In this document: positions 1 through 9,177 of the stretch, piece by piece
Layout: the number at the start of each line of letters is the position of its first letter
How positions within the stretch are numbered: position 1 is the first letter of the stretch
Assembly: GCA_963775235.1 (NCBI GenBank)
Contig: CAVZHY010000005.1
Coordinates: forward strand, 372,001-436,000
Direction of reading: 5' to 3'
DNA: 64,000 bases
From: JBBDMC01 sp963775235
GTDB taxonomy: Bacteria > Pseudomonadota > Alphaproteobacteria > Rhizobiales > Kaistiaceae
Notes under the pieces: model-generated
Seen by the model: the letters and a program-made list of their open reading frames with translations, nothing else
What the model was told of the DNA's origin: nothing
Databases searched by the model: none
Position numbers and translations under genes: made by a program

Positions 1-2
1 CG

Positions 3-845
3 GACGCGTATTTCGGGAGGGATCTGTCACGACCGCCCCGCCCGTGGTCGGCAGCCGAGCGGGACGCGCAGTTCGACTGCGACGTTGCGCGTGCAGTGTT
101 TGACACGCCCGAGGTCGCGGTCAATCCGGTGACCCTGGCGCAGGCAATTCGGGAGCGCATCGAAGCCGACCCAAGGATCGAGACAGCTTTCGGCCACGAA
201 GTCCTTTTGGTCGAAGATATCAATGAGCCGAGCGTGACGACGCGCCATGCTGGATACCTCGCTCGTCACGATTTCGACCATGTGGTCAATGCGTTGTGGG
301 ACGGACGCTTGGCAATTGACGGTGCTCTTGGACTGCGGCCTGAGAGGTCGTGGCTTCATCGCCTGAAGTACGGCGTGAGCTTTCATCTGCCTGAGAGAAT
401 GCCAAAGCCGCCCAGCGCCACATTTGTTTCCGGACCCTTTGGCGAGGTGGTCAGCTACGATGACGGCCTCATCTATCTGACCTGGTATCCCACCTGCCTG
501 AGAGGCATATCGGCGGACGTCACCCCTCCCGATTGGCCAACCCATCTTGATGAACCGCTCCGTTCGGAACTGGTGAACGGGACGCTGGCGGCGATGGCCG
601 AATTCGTCGTAACGCTGCGGGATTTGCGACCCGAGCATTTGTCCAATGCGACAGTGAAGGGCGGCGTCATCGTCGCTTGGGGTAAAACCGACATTTATGA
701 TCGCACCAGCGAACTCCATCGGCGCTATGAGATCGGCGTCACGTCCAATCGCAAGTACCATTCAATAGATCCCGGAAAACTCACGATGGCGCCGTATTTC
801 GCGGAAGTGTGCGCGGACCGGATTTTGGGTGGCCGCAAGCGGTGA
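3..845 (+). CDS. FAD-dependent oxidoreductase, C-terminal part (5' end outside window)
   Basis: The reading frame is open to the left edge, so only about 280 C-terminal residues are visible. The segment ARHDFDHVVNALWDGRL followed near the end by YHSIDPGKLTMAPYFAEV resembles the substrate-domain and C-terminal part of DAO-type FAD-dependent oxidoreductases, where a similar 'H-S-x-D-x-G-K-L-T' stretch lies near the flavin. The Rossmann GxGxxG segment would be upstream and cannot be seen. An internal GTG at 96 is in frame but is not the real start, because homology-like sequence continues upstream. The stop overlaps the GTG of the next gene (GTGA), so the two are translationally coupled. Substrate unknown; the neighbouring glycosyltransferase and peptide synthetase suggest a tailoring role (inference). 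Confidence 0.6.
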   Translation, partial: DAYFGRDLSRPPRPWSAAERDAQFDCDVARAVFDTPEVAVNPVTLAQAIRERIEADPRIETAFGHEVLLVEDINEPSVTTRHAGYLARHDFDHVVNALWDGRLAIDGALGLRPERSWLHRLKYGVSFHLPERMPKPPSATFVSGPFGEVVSYDDGLIYLTWYPTCLRGISADVTPPDWPTHLDEPLRSELVNGTLAAMAEFVVTLRDLRPEHLSNATVKGGVIVAWGKTDIYDRTSELHRRYEIGVTSNRKYHSIDPGKLTMAPYFAEVCADRILGGRKR

Positions 846-1945
846 CGGACCCGCTGGTTACCATCGGGGTCCCCGTCTATCGGGGACAGGAAACACTTCC
901 CGCTTTGCTGGAGCGCCTGAGAACCCAGTCATATCAGCGGATAGACGTGCTTGTTTCCGCCGACGGTGGGGACACGGCAAGCGCTGACGCGTGTGAGCCC
1001 TTCATTCACAATGATCCTCGGTTTCGCCTGCACGTACAGCCAAAGCGCCTTGGCTGGGCCGGCAACACGCACTGGACGATGCGAGAGGTCCGGGGGGACT
1101 TCTACATCTATCAGCAACACGACGACTGGATCTCACCCACCTATGTTGCCGATTTGGTGGCGGCGGCAATCCGCTGGCCAAATGCTTCGGTCTGTTTCGC
1201 GAAGGTGCAACTGGTCGGTCAGTTGAACCAGGAAGAAATAGCGCCCTCGATCCTGGGCGATCCACTCACACGCATGTTGAAGTATTTGCGCCGCCTCGAT
1301 TGGGTCCCCCTTCGCGGCCTCATACGCCGTCCGGCCCTCGATCAGACGGCCGGGCTCCTTCTCAGCGAATTTGACCCCTTCGACAGCTTCGGAACCGAGT
1401 TCCGCTTCTTGACCGAGCTTGCGCGTGCCGGCCAGTTCCGCTTTGTCGAAGGACCTGTGTATTTCAAGCACTGGCACGGGACAAACCTCTCCGCCAAGCG
1501 CGAAGGCTGGTCGAGGCAACACGAGATGACCGCGTATGCGTGCCTGGCCGCATGGATGATCGAGGTGGTTGTGCCGGCCGGCGCGACAACGCAGGAACGT
1601 CGTGACCTCTTCCGGCTCACGCTCGACCGGTTCGCCGGCGACCAGGACCTGGAGGAGTGGATAGCTTCGGTCTATGTCTGGCAGGCGCGGGGCCGTTCCC
1701 GATCGGCGTTTGGCATGACCGATATACGTGATCGCCTGAAGGCAAGCGACGATTTAGGTCCGGCGCCGGGTGCGCCGATGCCCCTCGGACATTTCACTGC
1801 CGCCGAACGTCCGGCCTTGCGCCGGCAGATCTGCGAGAGGCTGAGGAGCGGCGGCAGGTTCGATCCTGGCGCATGCATGGACGTGAGCTGGGCGACGCTG
1901 CAGGCCGAGATGATCTCTGGAGGCGGCCGCGTGTCGCCAGCATAG
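842..1945 (+). CDS. Family 2 glycosyltransferase
   Basis: A protein of 367 residues that opens with VTIGVPVYRGQETLPALLER, the usual start of a GT-A fold family 2 glycosyltransferase. It continues with a nucleotide-binding segment (DVLVSADGGD), and a DD pair (QQHDDWISPTY) stands where the metal-binding DxD is expected. A longer frame from 809 exists, but the GTG at 842 overlaps the upstream TGA as GTGA and places the beta1 strand at the N-terminus, so I chose it. The C-terminal third has no recognisable domain and no membrane segment, so the enzyme is probably cytosolic. Donor and acceptor cannot be told. It converges on the peptide synthetase, about 60 bases away. Confidence 0.75.
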   Translation: MTDPLVTIGVPVYRGQETLPALLERLRTQSYQRIDVLVSADGGDTASADACEPFIHNDPRFRLHVQPKRLGWAGNTHWTMREVRGDFYIYQQHDDWISPTYVADLVAAAIRWPNASVCFAKVQLVGQLNQEEIAPSILGDPLTRMLKYLRRLDWVPLRGLIRRPALDQTAGLLLSEFDPFDSFGTEFRFLTELARAGQFRFVEGPVYFKHWHGTNLSAKREGWSRQHEMTAYACLAAWMIEVVVPAGATTQERRDLFRLTLDRFAGDQDLEEWIASVYVWQARGRSRSAFGMTDIRDRLKASDDLGPAPGAPMPLGHFTAAERPALRRQICERLRSGGRFDPGACMDVSWATLQAEMISGGGRVSPA

Positions 1946-2007
1946 ACCGTCGCGACGCGACACGATCCCGCAAGCCAACGTTGCGCCACTGGGCCCGCGG
2001 TGCACGA

Positions 2008-5000
2008 CTACTCGACCGTGTCTGGAGCTTCGCTGTCAGTTGATGATTGTCGATCCGGACCGATCGGACCCCGTCGACGGGGAAGGTTGCGCACCACGCC
2101 GCTCTCGTCGATCGACTGCTGGATGCTGGCATCGGGCTGCTGCGAGACAAGGTCGGTAAAGCGTGCAATCCGTCCGACAAAATCCTCCATAAGCGGCCAA
2201 TCGTGAAGGCGGGGGTCGAAAATCACCACGTTTCCGGCGTCACGCTCGCCCGCGTCGTTCACAACGAACGAGATCCCGGAGGGGTTCGACCAGCCGAATA
2301 TGACGTCCGGCTGAAATTCCACGCCGGCGAAACTCATATTCGGCTTTCGCACGGCCGTGCGGATGCGGAAATAGGGCGGCGGCTTCTCGACCTTGTCGGC
2401 CCCCTCTTGGCCGGCATCAATGTACGGGATCTCCGCGTGGGCCTGGATTTCCGCCAGACGCTGGCGGAGCCGCCGGACTGACTTCGCGGAAGTCGATCTG
2501 CGGATCGTAGTGCAGGATCAGCGGCACCAAGTCTACAAACGGCCCAAAGATACCGCTGAACTCCGTCCGCTTCCGGCCCGCGACGGCTGCTCCGATGACA
2601 ACCGTATGCGAGCCGGTCAGGGCGGCCAGTACGGGCACGAGACTCGCAAGCCGAACCATAAAATAAGTTGCCGCTTCGCTGCGGGCCAACTGGTCCAGCC
2701 GGTCCGCGGTTGCGGCGTCTACCCGCCAGCTGACGTAGGGCTCGCGTGCTTTCGATGCCGGCCCGATGCGCATGAACGGCCGCAACCACATCCGATTACG
2801 CCAGGATGCAGCTTGCCTGAACTGCGCCTTCCACCAATCAATCGCCTCGCGGTATCGAGCGCTATCCGGGGGCCACCTGCGCCGCTGCCAGATCGCGTAG
2901 TCGGCGTACTGGAGCGGCACGGGCGGAAGCTCGGGCTGATTGCCCGTTGTCAGGGCCACGTAGGCCGCGCCGAGGTCTTGCCGGAACAGCGGCCATGATT
3001 GCGCGTCCGAGATGATGTGGTGATGTGACTCAACAAGAATGTGCCGCTCCGCCGCGAGTTCTTATCAGCGCGAATCTCAACGGTGGGGCGGCACACAGGT
3101 CAAACGGCCGGGCCTGTTCACGCTGGACGATTCGACGCAGAGCCATCTCGTGATCGCCTGCGTCGGATAAGTCTGTCTGCGCCAGAATGACCGGTTGCGG
3201 CGCCTCCACTACCTGCGTCGGTTCCTCGTGGCCGCGCTCGAATCGGGTGTGGAGGGCTTCGTAACGGGCGACAACGTGGTTGAGCGCGTGATGCAGGGCG
3301 CCAACGTCAAGCGGCCCGTTCAGCCGCATGGCAGTCGTGACGTTGTGGAGAAGGGAGCCGCGCACGTCCTGCGACTGCCGCCACATGGCCAGTTGTTCGA
3401 ACGACAGCGGGATGGGTCGGTCGCGTGCCATAGGCAACGGACCAAGATCCTCGACGGGCGATTGTTCGCTTTTCCGTCGATCGACCTCGGCTGCCAGTGC
3501 CCTGGGCGACGGCGCGTCGAAAAGCGCGTCTGCGACGCTCACGCCGATGGCTCCGTGAACCGCGGCGGCGATTTCCACTGCAATCAGGGAATCGCCCCCG
3601 AGATCGAAAAAATCGTCTGACGGCGCAATGCCGTCGAGGCCGAATGCGCGTTCCCAGATGGGGATGAGCAGCCGTTCGGTTTCGGTCGCAGGTGCCTCAG
3701 TTGGCGGTCGGACGTGACTCGGTGCTTTGGCAGAAAGCTGGTTTCGGTCGACTTTGCCGTTGGCGGTCCGCGGCAGAGAATCCACCAGGACGAACGACGA
3801 CGGAATCAGGTGACGCGGTATTGCGGCACGGGCCAGGGTCCTGATCCGGCGCTCGGACGCGCTGGTCCCGCGGTCGAGCACGAGATAACCGACCAGATAC
3901 GGTTCGCGGTTCGGAATCGCGATCGCGGCAGCGGCTGCTGCCGCCACGCCGGGCAGGTTGGACAACGCAGCCTCCACTTCGCCGAGGTCGACGCGATGGC
4001 CGCGAATCTTGACGACGTTATCGGCGCGGCCAGCGAGGACAAGGCTGCCATCTGCCGCCATCGATCCGAGGTCGCTGCTCCGGAACACACGAGCACCCTC
4101 GGGCCCAAGGGGGAAGACCACGGAGGTGAGGTCCGGATCGCGCCAGTATCCGCCGGCAAGATGAGGACCACCAACTTCGACGCTGCCGATGACACCCGAC
4201 GGGCAGGTGTTGCCGGCCAAGTCGATGATCCGGACGCTCCGTTGCGCGCACGCCCGACCGACTGGCAGGGGCCCAGTGCCGACGTCGACGTCGCGTGGGA
4301 GCCGGTTGAGCGCGATGTAGCCAGCCTCCGAGGCGGCGAACGCCAAGATCAACATGCCGTTGGGGAAATGATGACGGAACCACGCGTGATCGCGCGCGGT
4401 GGCGGCATCGCCGGCAAGCGTGATCACCCGGACGCCGGGAAAGCGCGTCGCGGGGGACAGTGTCCGCATGAAGGTTCGGAAAAGGGACGGGGGCGAAATC
4501 AGGACGGTGATGCTGCGCGCCTCGATCGTCTCCGGAAGACCGCTCATGCCTTTCTCGGCTGTGGGGAATGCTATCAGGGAAGCGCCGTTCGCGAGCGCGA
4601 CCCAGGCCGTATTGATGCCCTGGCCGCCGCTGAGGGGCGCGAGCATCAGGATGCGGTCGTCGGCGGTCACCTCCATCTCGCGCGCCGCCGTCAGCGGCTG
4701 AAGGAGGACATGCCCGTGCGATTTCATCACCGCTTTCGGGCGGCCGGTGGAGCCGGAGGTGAAGACGAGAAAGGCGGTGTCGTCGGGATCAATATCGATC
4801 CCAAGATTGTCATCTGCCTCGCCGGCCGCCTGGCCAACGACCGTAGTGCCTGCACGCCCGGCGATCTCGACCGCGATTGAGTGGTGGTCGGTGTCTGTCA
4901 GTATCAACGCCGGCTCGGTATCGGCCACCATCCGGTTCAGGCGGTCCGGCGGATCGGCCGGGTCGAGAAACACAACTATGCCGGCGGTCTTGAGGACCGC

Positions 5001-5321
5001 AAGCATTGCCACGTAGATATCAGGGCCGGGCCGGAGCAGAATGGCTATACGGTCGCGTCTCTTTGCTCCTAGACCGTCGATGTGGCGGGCAAGCCTGTTT
5101 GCGGCCGAGTTAAGTTCGGCATAGGTGCGGTCGCCCTTGTCCGTGCCGACGGCCAAGCGATCGGCATTGCGAGTGGCGACGCGCTCGAATTGGCCAACCA
5201 GCGTCAGCGGCGACGCGTCGGCAGCAAAATCCGGCTCTGAAACCGCAAGCGTCCTCACGATCGTCACCCCGCTCTCAAGATCGGTCGGCCGTAGGCTAGA
5301 CCTTCCCCCCGTCGGCACCAA
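2008..5321 (-). CDS. Nonribosomal peptide synthetase, A-T-C, interrupted by two frameshifts
   Basis: The adenylation domain shows the P-loop LVFTSGSTGRPKAV (about residue 186 from the first possible start), RSSDLG, GRADNVVKIRGHRVDLGEVE and the catalytic-lysine motif PRTANGKVDR. A carrier domain with FFDLGGDSLIAVEI (Ser near 578) follows, then a condensation domain whose HHxxxD motif (HHHIISD) is intact near 3000. Single extra bases near 3058-3061 and 2478-2483 break the condensation domain. Removing one base at each restores a continuous frame to the TAG at 2008. The first start (TTG, 5321) is weak; GTG at 5267 (MTIVRTLAVSEP) is more likely and gives about 1085 residues. In the substrate pocket the Asp that binds the amino group (GrsA D235) aligns with Gly, so the substrate may not be an ordinary alpha-amino acid. 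There is no thioesterase. Confidence 0.85.
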
Positions 5322-5410
5322 CTGGCCACCCTGGACTGTGGGCTGCGAGCTGACATTCCCCTCGGGCGCTAGGGCTACATGACCCGCTTGTGCGGGCGCT
5401 GAGCAAAACC

Positions 5411-5438
5411 TTGATGATTCGAGCGAGTCTTATATAAG
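5411..5438 (+). promoter_or_regulatory. Putative sigma70-like promoter with embedded palindrome
   Basis: An AT-rich stretch in otherwise GC-rich DNA contains TTGATG (5411-5416), a 16-base spacer and TATAAG (5433-5438), upstream of the SAF-domain lyase gene. The -10 region overlaps the perfect palindrome CTTATATAAG (5429-5438), which could be an operator. Assigned by eye only. Confidence 0.35.
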
Positions 5439-5479
5439 TTATAGCTTGAAAATCGCCAATTCATTCGAGGAAGATTTCC

Positions 5480-5767
5480 ATGAGCATTCCGCAACTGCTC
5501 GCGCATGACCATAAGGACAACGTGGCCGTTGTCGTTGTCGAAGGTCTCACGGCGGGCACGGACGCGCTCGGCGTTGTCACCGCCGACGACAGCACGTTCA
5601 ACATTCGTGTCGGGGCCGATGTCCCGATCGGTCACAAGGTCGCTCTCAAGGAGCTCAAGGCCGGAGATACTGCCATCAAGTACGGAGAGGACATCGGCAA
5701 GATCGTCGCCGACGTAAAAAAGGGCGGTTACGTCCACGTCCACAATCTGAAGACCAAGCGGTGGTAA
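5480..5767 (+). CDS. UxaA-family lyase, small SAF-domain subunit (SuyA-like)
   Basis: A 95-residue protein with the SAF fold of the N-terminal part of altronate/galactarate dehydratases (VGADVPIGHKVALKELKAGD, then IKYGEDIGKIVADVKKGGYV). In classical UxaA this domain is fused to the large catalytic domain. Here it is a separate gene ending ten bases before the large subunit, the arrangement of (2R)-sulfolactate sulfo-lyase SuyA/SuyB and of several split sugar-acid dehydratases. The start has a good ribosome binding site (GAGGAAG). Sequence alone cannot separate a sulfolactate lyase from a hydroxy-acid or sugar-acid dehydratase, so no gene symbol is given. Confidence 0.8.
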   Translation: MSIPQLLAHDHKDNVAVVVVEGLTAGTDALGVVTADDSTFNIRVGADVPIGHKVALKELKAGDTAIKYGEDIGKIVADVKKGGYVHVHNLKTKRW

Positions 5768-5776
5768 GGAACGGCC

Positions 5777-6955
5777 ATGGCACGCAACGGCAATCGCAAG
5801 ATTCACGCCTATCGTCGCGAGAACGGTCGCGTGGGCGTTCGCAATCACGTCGTCATCCTGCCGGTCGATGACATCTCCAACGCGGCCTGCGAGGGCGTCG
5901 CCGCCAACATCAAGGGAACGATGGCGCTGCCTCATGCCTACGGGCGGCTGCAGTTTGGAGAGGACCTCGACCTCCATTTCCGCACCATGATCGGCACCGG
6001 CGCCAATCCCAACGTTGCTGCCTGCGTGGTGATCGGGATCGAGCCGGGTTGGACGCAACGCATTGTCGACGGCATTGCGAAGACGGGTAAGCCGGTGAAA
6101 GGCTTCGCGATCGAGAAGAACGGCGATCTCAAGACGATCATGGATGCCTCGCGCCAGGCCAAGGAATTCGTCCATTGGGCAAGCGAACTGCCGCGCATCG
6201 AGTGCGACATCTCGGAATTGTGGATATCGACCAAGTGCGGCGAGTCCGACACCACCACCGGCCTTGGCTCCTGCCCGACGGTCGGCAACATGTACGACAA
6301 GCTGATCCCGGAAGGCATCTACGGCGTCTTCGGCGAGACCTCCGAGATCACCGGCGGAGAGCACATCTGCAAGGCGCGGGCGGCGACGCCGGAACTGGGC
6401 GCGCGCTGGTACGCCATGTGGAAGGCCTACCAGGACGACGTGATCGAGGCCCACAAGGTCGATGACCTGTCGGAGAGCCAGCCGACAAAGGGCAATATCG
6501 AGGGCGGACTGACCACGATCGAGGAGAAAGCGCTCGGCAACCTTGAAAAGATCGGCCGAACCTGCCGCTATATCGATATCCTGGAGCCGGCCGAGGCGCC
6601 GGCAAAGGGCCCTGGTCTCTACTACATGGATACGTCCTCGGCGGCCGCGGAATGCGTCACCTTGATGGCGGCGGCAGGCTACGTCGTTCACACGTTTCCG
6701 ACCGGCCAGGGCAACATCATCGGCAACCCGATCGTGCCGGTTATCAAGATCAGCGCCAATCCGCGTACTGTTCGCACCATGTCCGAACACATCGATCTCG
6801 ATGTGACGGGCATTCTGCGGCGGGACATGACGCTCGATGCGGCTGGCGACGCGCTAATCGATATGATCGAACGCACCGCCAACGGGCGCGTGACGGCGGC
6901 GGAGGCCCTCGGCCACCGCGAGTTCGTCATGACCAAGCTCTACCGCAGCGCCTGA
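5777..6955 (+). CDS. UxaA-family lyase, large catalytic subunit (SuyB-like)
   Basis: A 392-residue protein beginning with GRVGVRNHVVILPVDDISN, the conserved opening of the UxaA/GarD catalytic domain. Further conserved stretches are STKCGESDTTTGLGSCPTVG, which carries candidate metal-ligand cysteines, and FPTGQGNIIGNPIVPVIKI near the C-terminus. Its length matches SuyB (about 390 residues). With the preceding SAF subunit it should form an iron-dependent lyase that removes water or sulfite from a 2-hydroxy acid. A frame of over 400 codons on the opposite strand is a codon-bias shadow. No kinase, dehydrogenase or transporter sits beside it to fix the substrate. The gene converges with the GntR regulator. 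Confidence 0.85.
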   Translation: MARNGNRKIHAYRRENGRVGVRNHVVILPVDDISNAACEGVAANIKGTMALPHAYGRLQFGEDLDLHFRTMIGTGANPNVAACVVIGIEPGWTQRIVDGIAKTGKPVKGFAIEKNGDLKTIMDASRQAKEFVHWASELPRIECDISELWISTKCGESDTTTGLGSCPTVGNMYDKLIPEGIYGVFGETSEITGGEHICKARAATPELGARWYAMWKAYQDDVIEAHKVDDLSESQPTKGNIEGGLTTIEEKALGNLEKIGRTCRYIDILEPAEAPAKGPGLYYMDTSSAAAECVTLMAAAGYVVHTFPTGQGNIIGNPIVPVIKISANPRTVRTMSEHIDLDVTGILRRDMTLDAAGDALIDMIERTANGRVTAAEALGHREFVMTKLYRSA

Positions 6956-7010
6956 GTTTCTTCGCCCGGCGTTGTTGCCACGACGTCTAACGCATTTTAT
7001 CGGGCTGATC

Positions 7011-7755
7011 TCATCGTAGGTCGGCGTAGTAGTGCAGCCCTACCGTCAGGCAGCGCGAACGGCGCCATTCGATCGGCGTCCCGTCGATTGCAAAGGCGAC
7101 GCGGTCGATGGCCAGTAGCGGCGCGCCTTTCTCGCAGCCCAGCGCTTTGGCGTCGCTGGCCGAAGCCGCGATGGCTTTCAGCTGCTCGGCGGCCCGACCG
7201 ACGCGCAGGCCAAACCGCGTTGCGTAGAGCGCGTACACATTGTTTGGGAGCGGGGTGAGCTGGTCGAGACCCGGAAAGCGCTGGATTGGAAGGGCGATCC
7301 TTTCCACGATTGCCGGGCGACCCCTGATCGACCGTGTGCGGTCGATCAGCCACACGCGGCTTCCGGTCGACAGATCGAGCTTGCTGCATGTCAGCACGAT
7401 CGGCTCGATTTTGGGTGAGGCCGAAGGCGCTGCTTTCCGGGAATTGCCGGCCCCCCTTATCCGGAGCGAGCCGGAAGAACTGGAAGAGGATTTGGCTCTC
7501 TTCCACTTCTGCGACGAAGGTTCCGCGGCCCTGCCGGCGCACCAGCAGGTGCTCGGCGACCAACGATTCGAGAGACTTGCGAACCGTTCCCTGGCTGACC
7601 CCCAGCTCTGCGGCGAGCTGTTGCTCGCTCGGCAGCGCCACCCCGGGTGGCCAGGTCCCGTCGATGAGGCGGGCGAGCAGCGTCTGGCGGACCTGCTGGT
7701 AGAGCGGTCTGTAGACCGGCGGATCAGGAATCCCAGCGCCTCGCTTCAATGCCAT
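7011..7755 (-). CDS. GntR/HutC-family transcriptional regulator (UTRA domain), one frameshift
   Basis: The N-terminal winged helix is clear: YRPLYQQVRQTLLARLIDG, then ALPSEQQLAAELGVSQGTVR and VRRQGRGTFV. The C-terminal effector-binding UTRA domain (KALGCEKGAPLLAIDRVAFA, then TPIEWRRSRCL) lies in another frame. The switch is near 7417-7424, and dropping one base there gives about 247 residues, the normal family length. The ATG at 7755 places the helix-turn-helix correctly; the frame open further upstream runs through the riboswitch region and is spurious. It lies divergent to the thiamine operon and convergent with the UxaA-type lyase. A role controlling the lyase is plausible but unproven. 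Confidence 0.8.
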
Positions 7756-7878
7756 AGCATCCGTATGTAGCAGATATGTCTGCAGGAATCCGCTCGAGTG
7801 CGATGAGGCCGACCATGGCCTCGCGGCATCGCCATCAGGTGCGTTGCGCAGGAGACGGGTGAGGGCTACAAGTGGTGC

Positions 7879-7966
7879 TGTCGCGGGGGGGCCGGTCGCC
7901 GGCTGAGATCCCAAGAGGGACCACCCCAAGAACCTGACCTCGGTAATGCGAGCGTAGGGAGCGGTG
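7879..7966 (+). ncRNA. TPP riboswitch (THI element)
   Basis: The hallmark sequences are present: GGCTGAGA at 7901 and AACCTGACCTCGGTAATGCG at 7931-7950, followed by AGCGTAGGGAG. These match the thiamine-pyrophosphate aptamer consensus (CUGAGA and ACCUGAUC...GGAUAAUGCC...GCGUAGGGA). A closing stem forms between TGTCGC (7879-7884) and GCGGTG (7961-7966) using G-U pairs. It lies 120 bases upstream of the thiamine uptake genes, so it should lower their expression when TPP is plentiful. No clear terminator is seen after it; control by masking the ribosome site is the more likely mode. Confidence 0.93.
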
Positions 7967-8086
7967 TGACCACAGTCAGCACATATCTCGATTGTACCGG
8001 CTGTCCTTGCAGCGTTCTCGCCGTTCGGCAAAACCGGGAACGGGCTTGTCCCCGCGCGTCTACCCGACGTCCGCGAGGAGAGTCCA

Positions 8087-8380
8087 ATGATCGTCGAGAT
8101 CGAGTGCCTGCCTAATCCGCCGGGCACCGCCGAAAGTCGGTATGCCCACGTCGAGGCCGCGATTGCCGTCATCGAGCAGTCGGGACTGAACTACCGGGTC
8201 GGAGCACTCGGCACGACCTTTGAAGGGCCGCCGGATCAGGTGTGGCTGCTGGTTCGTTTGGTTCATGAAGCCAGCATTGCCGCGGGCGCTGCCAGTCTGG
8301 TGAGCGTGATCAAGGTCGCGCAATCGGCGGACGACGGCCCGACGATGGCGGCTCTGACGGAGAAATTCGAGCGGTCATGA
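8087..8380 (+). CDS. Thiamine-binding protein, MTH1187/YkoF family
   Basis: A 97-residue single-domain protein. The opening (MIVEIECLPNPPGTAESRYAHVEA) with AIAVIEQSGLNYRVGALGT is typical of the small ferredoxin-like-fold proteins related to YkoF and MTH1187 that bind thiamine or hydroxymethylpyrimidine. There is no signal peptide, so it acts in the cytosol. It is the first gene after the TPP riboswitch, with a GAGGAGAG ribosome site, and its stop overlaps the permease start (ATGA). It may receive or buffer the imported compound (inference). Confidence 0.82.
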   Translation: MIVEIECLPNPPGTAESRYAHVEAAIAVIEQSGLNYRVGALGTTFEGPPDQVWLLVRLVHEASIAAGAASLVSVIKVAQSADDGPTMAALTEKFERS

Positions 8381-9177
8381 GCGGCGCTCGTTGGCCGATC
8401 GTGCGACGGGACTGGTCGCGGCGCGTGCTGCCGCCACTAGTGCTGGTGGTAGTTTTGTTGGCCGCGTGGCAAGGGGCGGTCGTGCTGTTTGCCGTGCCGA
8501 ACTACATTCTGCCTGCGCCGAGCGGGGTGTGGACGGCGTTCGTCGAGGTGCGGGGGCTGCTACCCACGCATATCGCAACAACACTCAAGGAAGCATGCGG
8601 CGGGCTGGCACTGGCGGTCGCCGTGGGGGTTCCGGTGGCGGCCATGGTCGCGACGTTCCCCTCGGCGCGCCGCGCCGTTCTGCCGGTCCTCGTGGTATCC
8701 CAGAACATTCCGATGATCGTGCTGGCGCCGCTGCTGGTCGTCTGGTTCGGCTTCGGCATCGCCCCCAAGCTGCTGGTCGTGGCGCTGATCGGATTCTTTC
8801 CGATCGCCGTCAGCACGACGGACGGGCTGCTCAACGCCGACCAAGAATTGATCGACCTGATACGCGCCATGGGCGCCGGTCGCGCGCGAGTGTTGCGAAC
8901 GGTGCTAATTCCGTCGGCGTTGCCGCCGTTCTTCGCCGGGCTGAAGATCAGCGCCACCTACGCAGTGCTGGCTGCCGTTATCGGCGAATGGGTCGGCGCC
9001 AGCTCCGGCCTCGGCCTGTTCATCACCCGTTCGCAGACGGCCTTTCGCACCGACCGCGTGCTCGTAGGCGTGGTCGTCATCGCCCTGATCAGCGTTGCGA
9101 TGTTCGTTGCGACCGAACTCCTCGCGCGGCTCGCAATGCCTTATCGCAACGCCTCGAAGGAGGAGACCCGACAATGA
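8377..9177 (+). CDS. ABC transporter permease, ThiX-like
   Basis: A 266-residue inner-membrane protein of the SsuC/TauC/ThiX permease family with about six membrane helices. The cytoplasmic coupling loop (EAA motif) is seen at LIRAMGAGRARVLRTVLIPS, followed by ALPPFFAGLKI. It overlaps the genes on both sides through ATGA junctions. Under TPP riboswitch control, with an NMT1-type binding protein and an ATPase, it should import thiamine or a pyrimidine precursor (HMP or formylaminopyrimidine). The exact substrate is not decided by sequence. Confidence 0.88.
   Translation: MSGARWPIVRRDWSRRVLPPLVLVVVLLAAWQGAVVLFAVPNYILPAPSGVWTAFVEVRGLLPTHIATTLKEACGGLALAVAVGVPVAAMVATFPSARRAVLPVLVVSQNIPMIVLAPLLVVWFGFGIAPKLLVVALIGFFPIAVSTTDGLLNADQELIDLIRAMGAGRARVLRTVLIPSALPPFFAGLKISATYAVLAAVIGEWVGASSGLGLFITRSQTAFRTDRVLVGVVVIALISVAMFVATELLARLAMPYRNASKEETRQ

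Noticed and set aside
5375..6790. Open frame of 471 codons on the minus strand opposite the UxaA-type lyase
   Set aside because: It lies antisense to two clearly conserved genes, has no recognisable domain, and has the Arg/Asp/His-rich composition typical of shadow frames in high-GC DNA.
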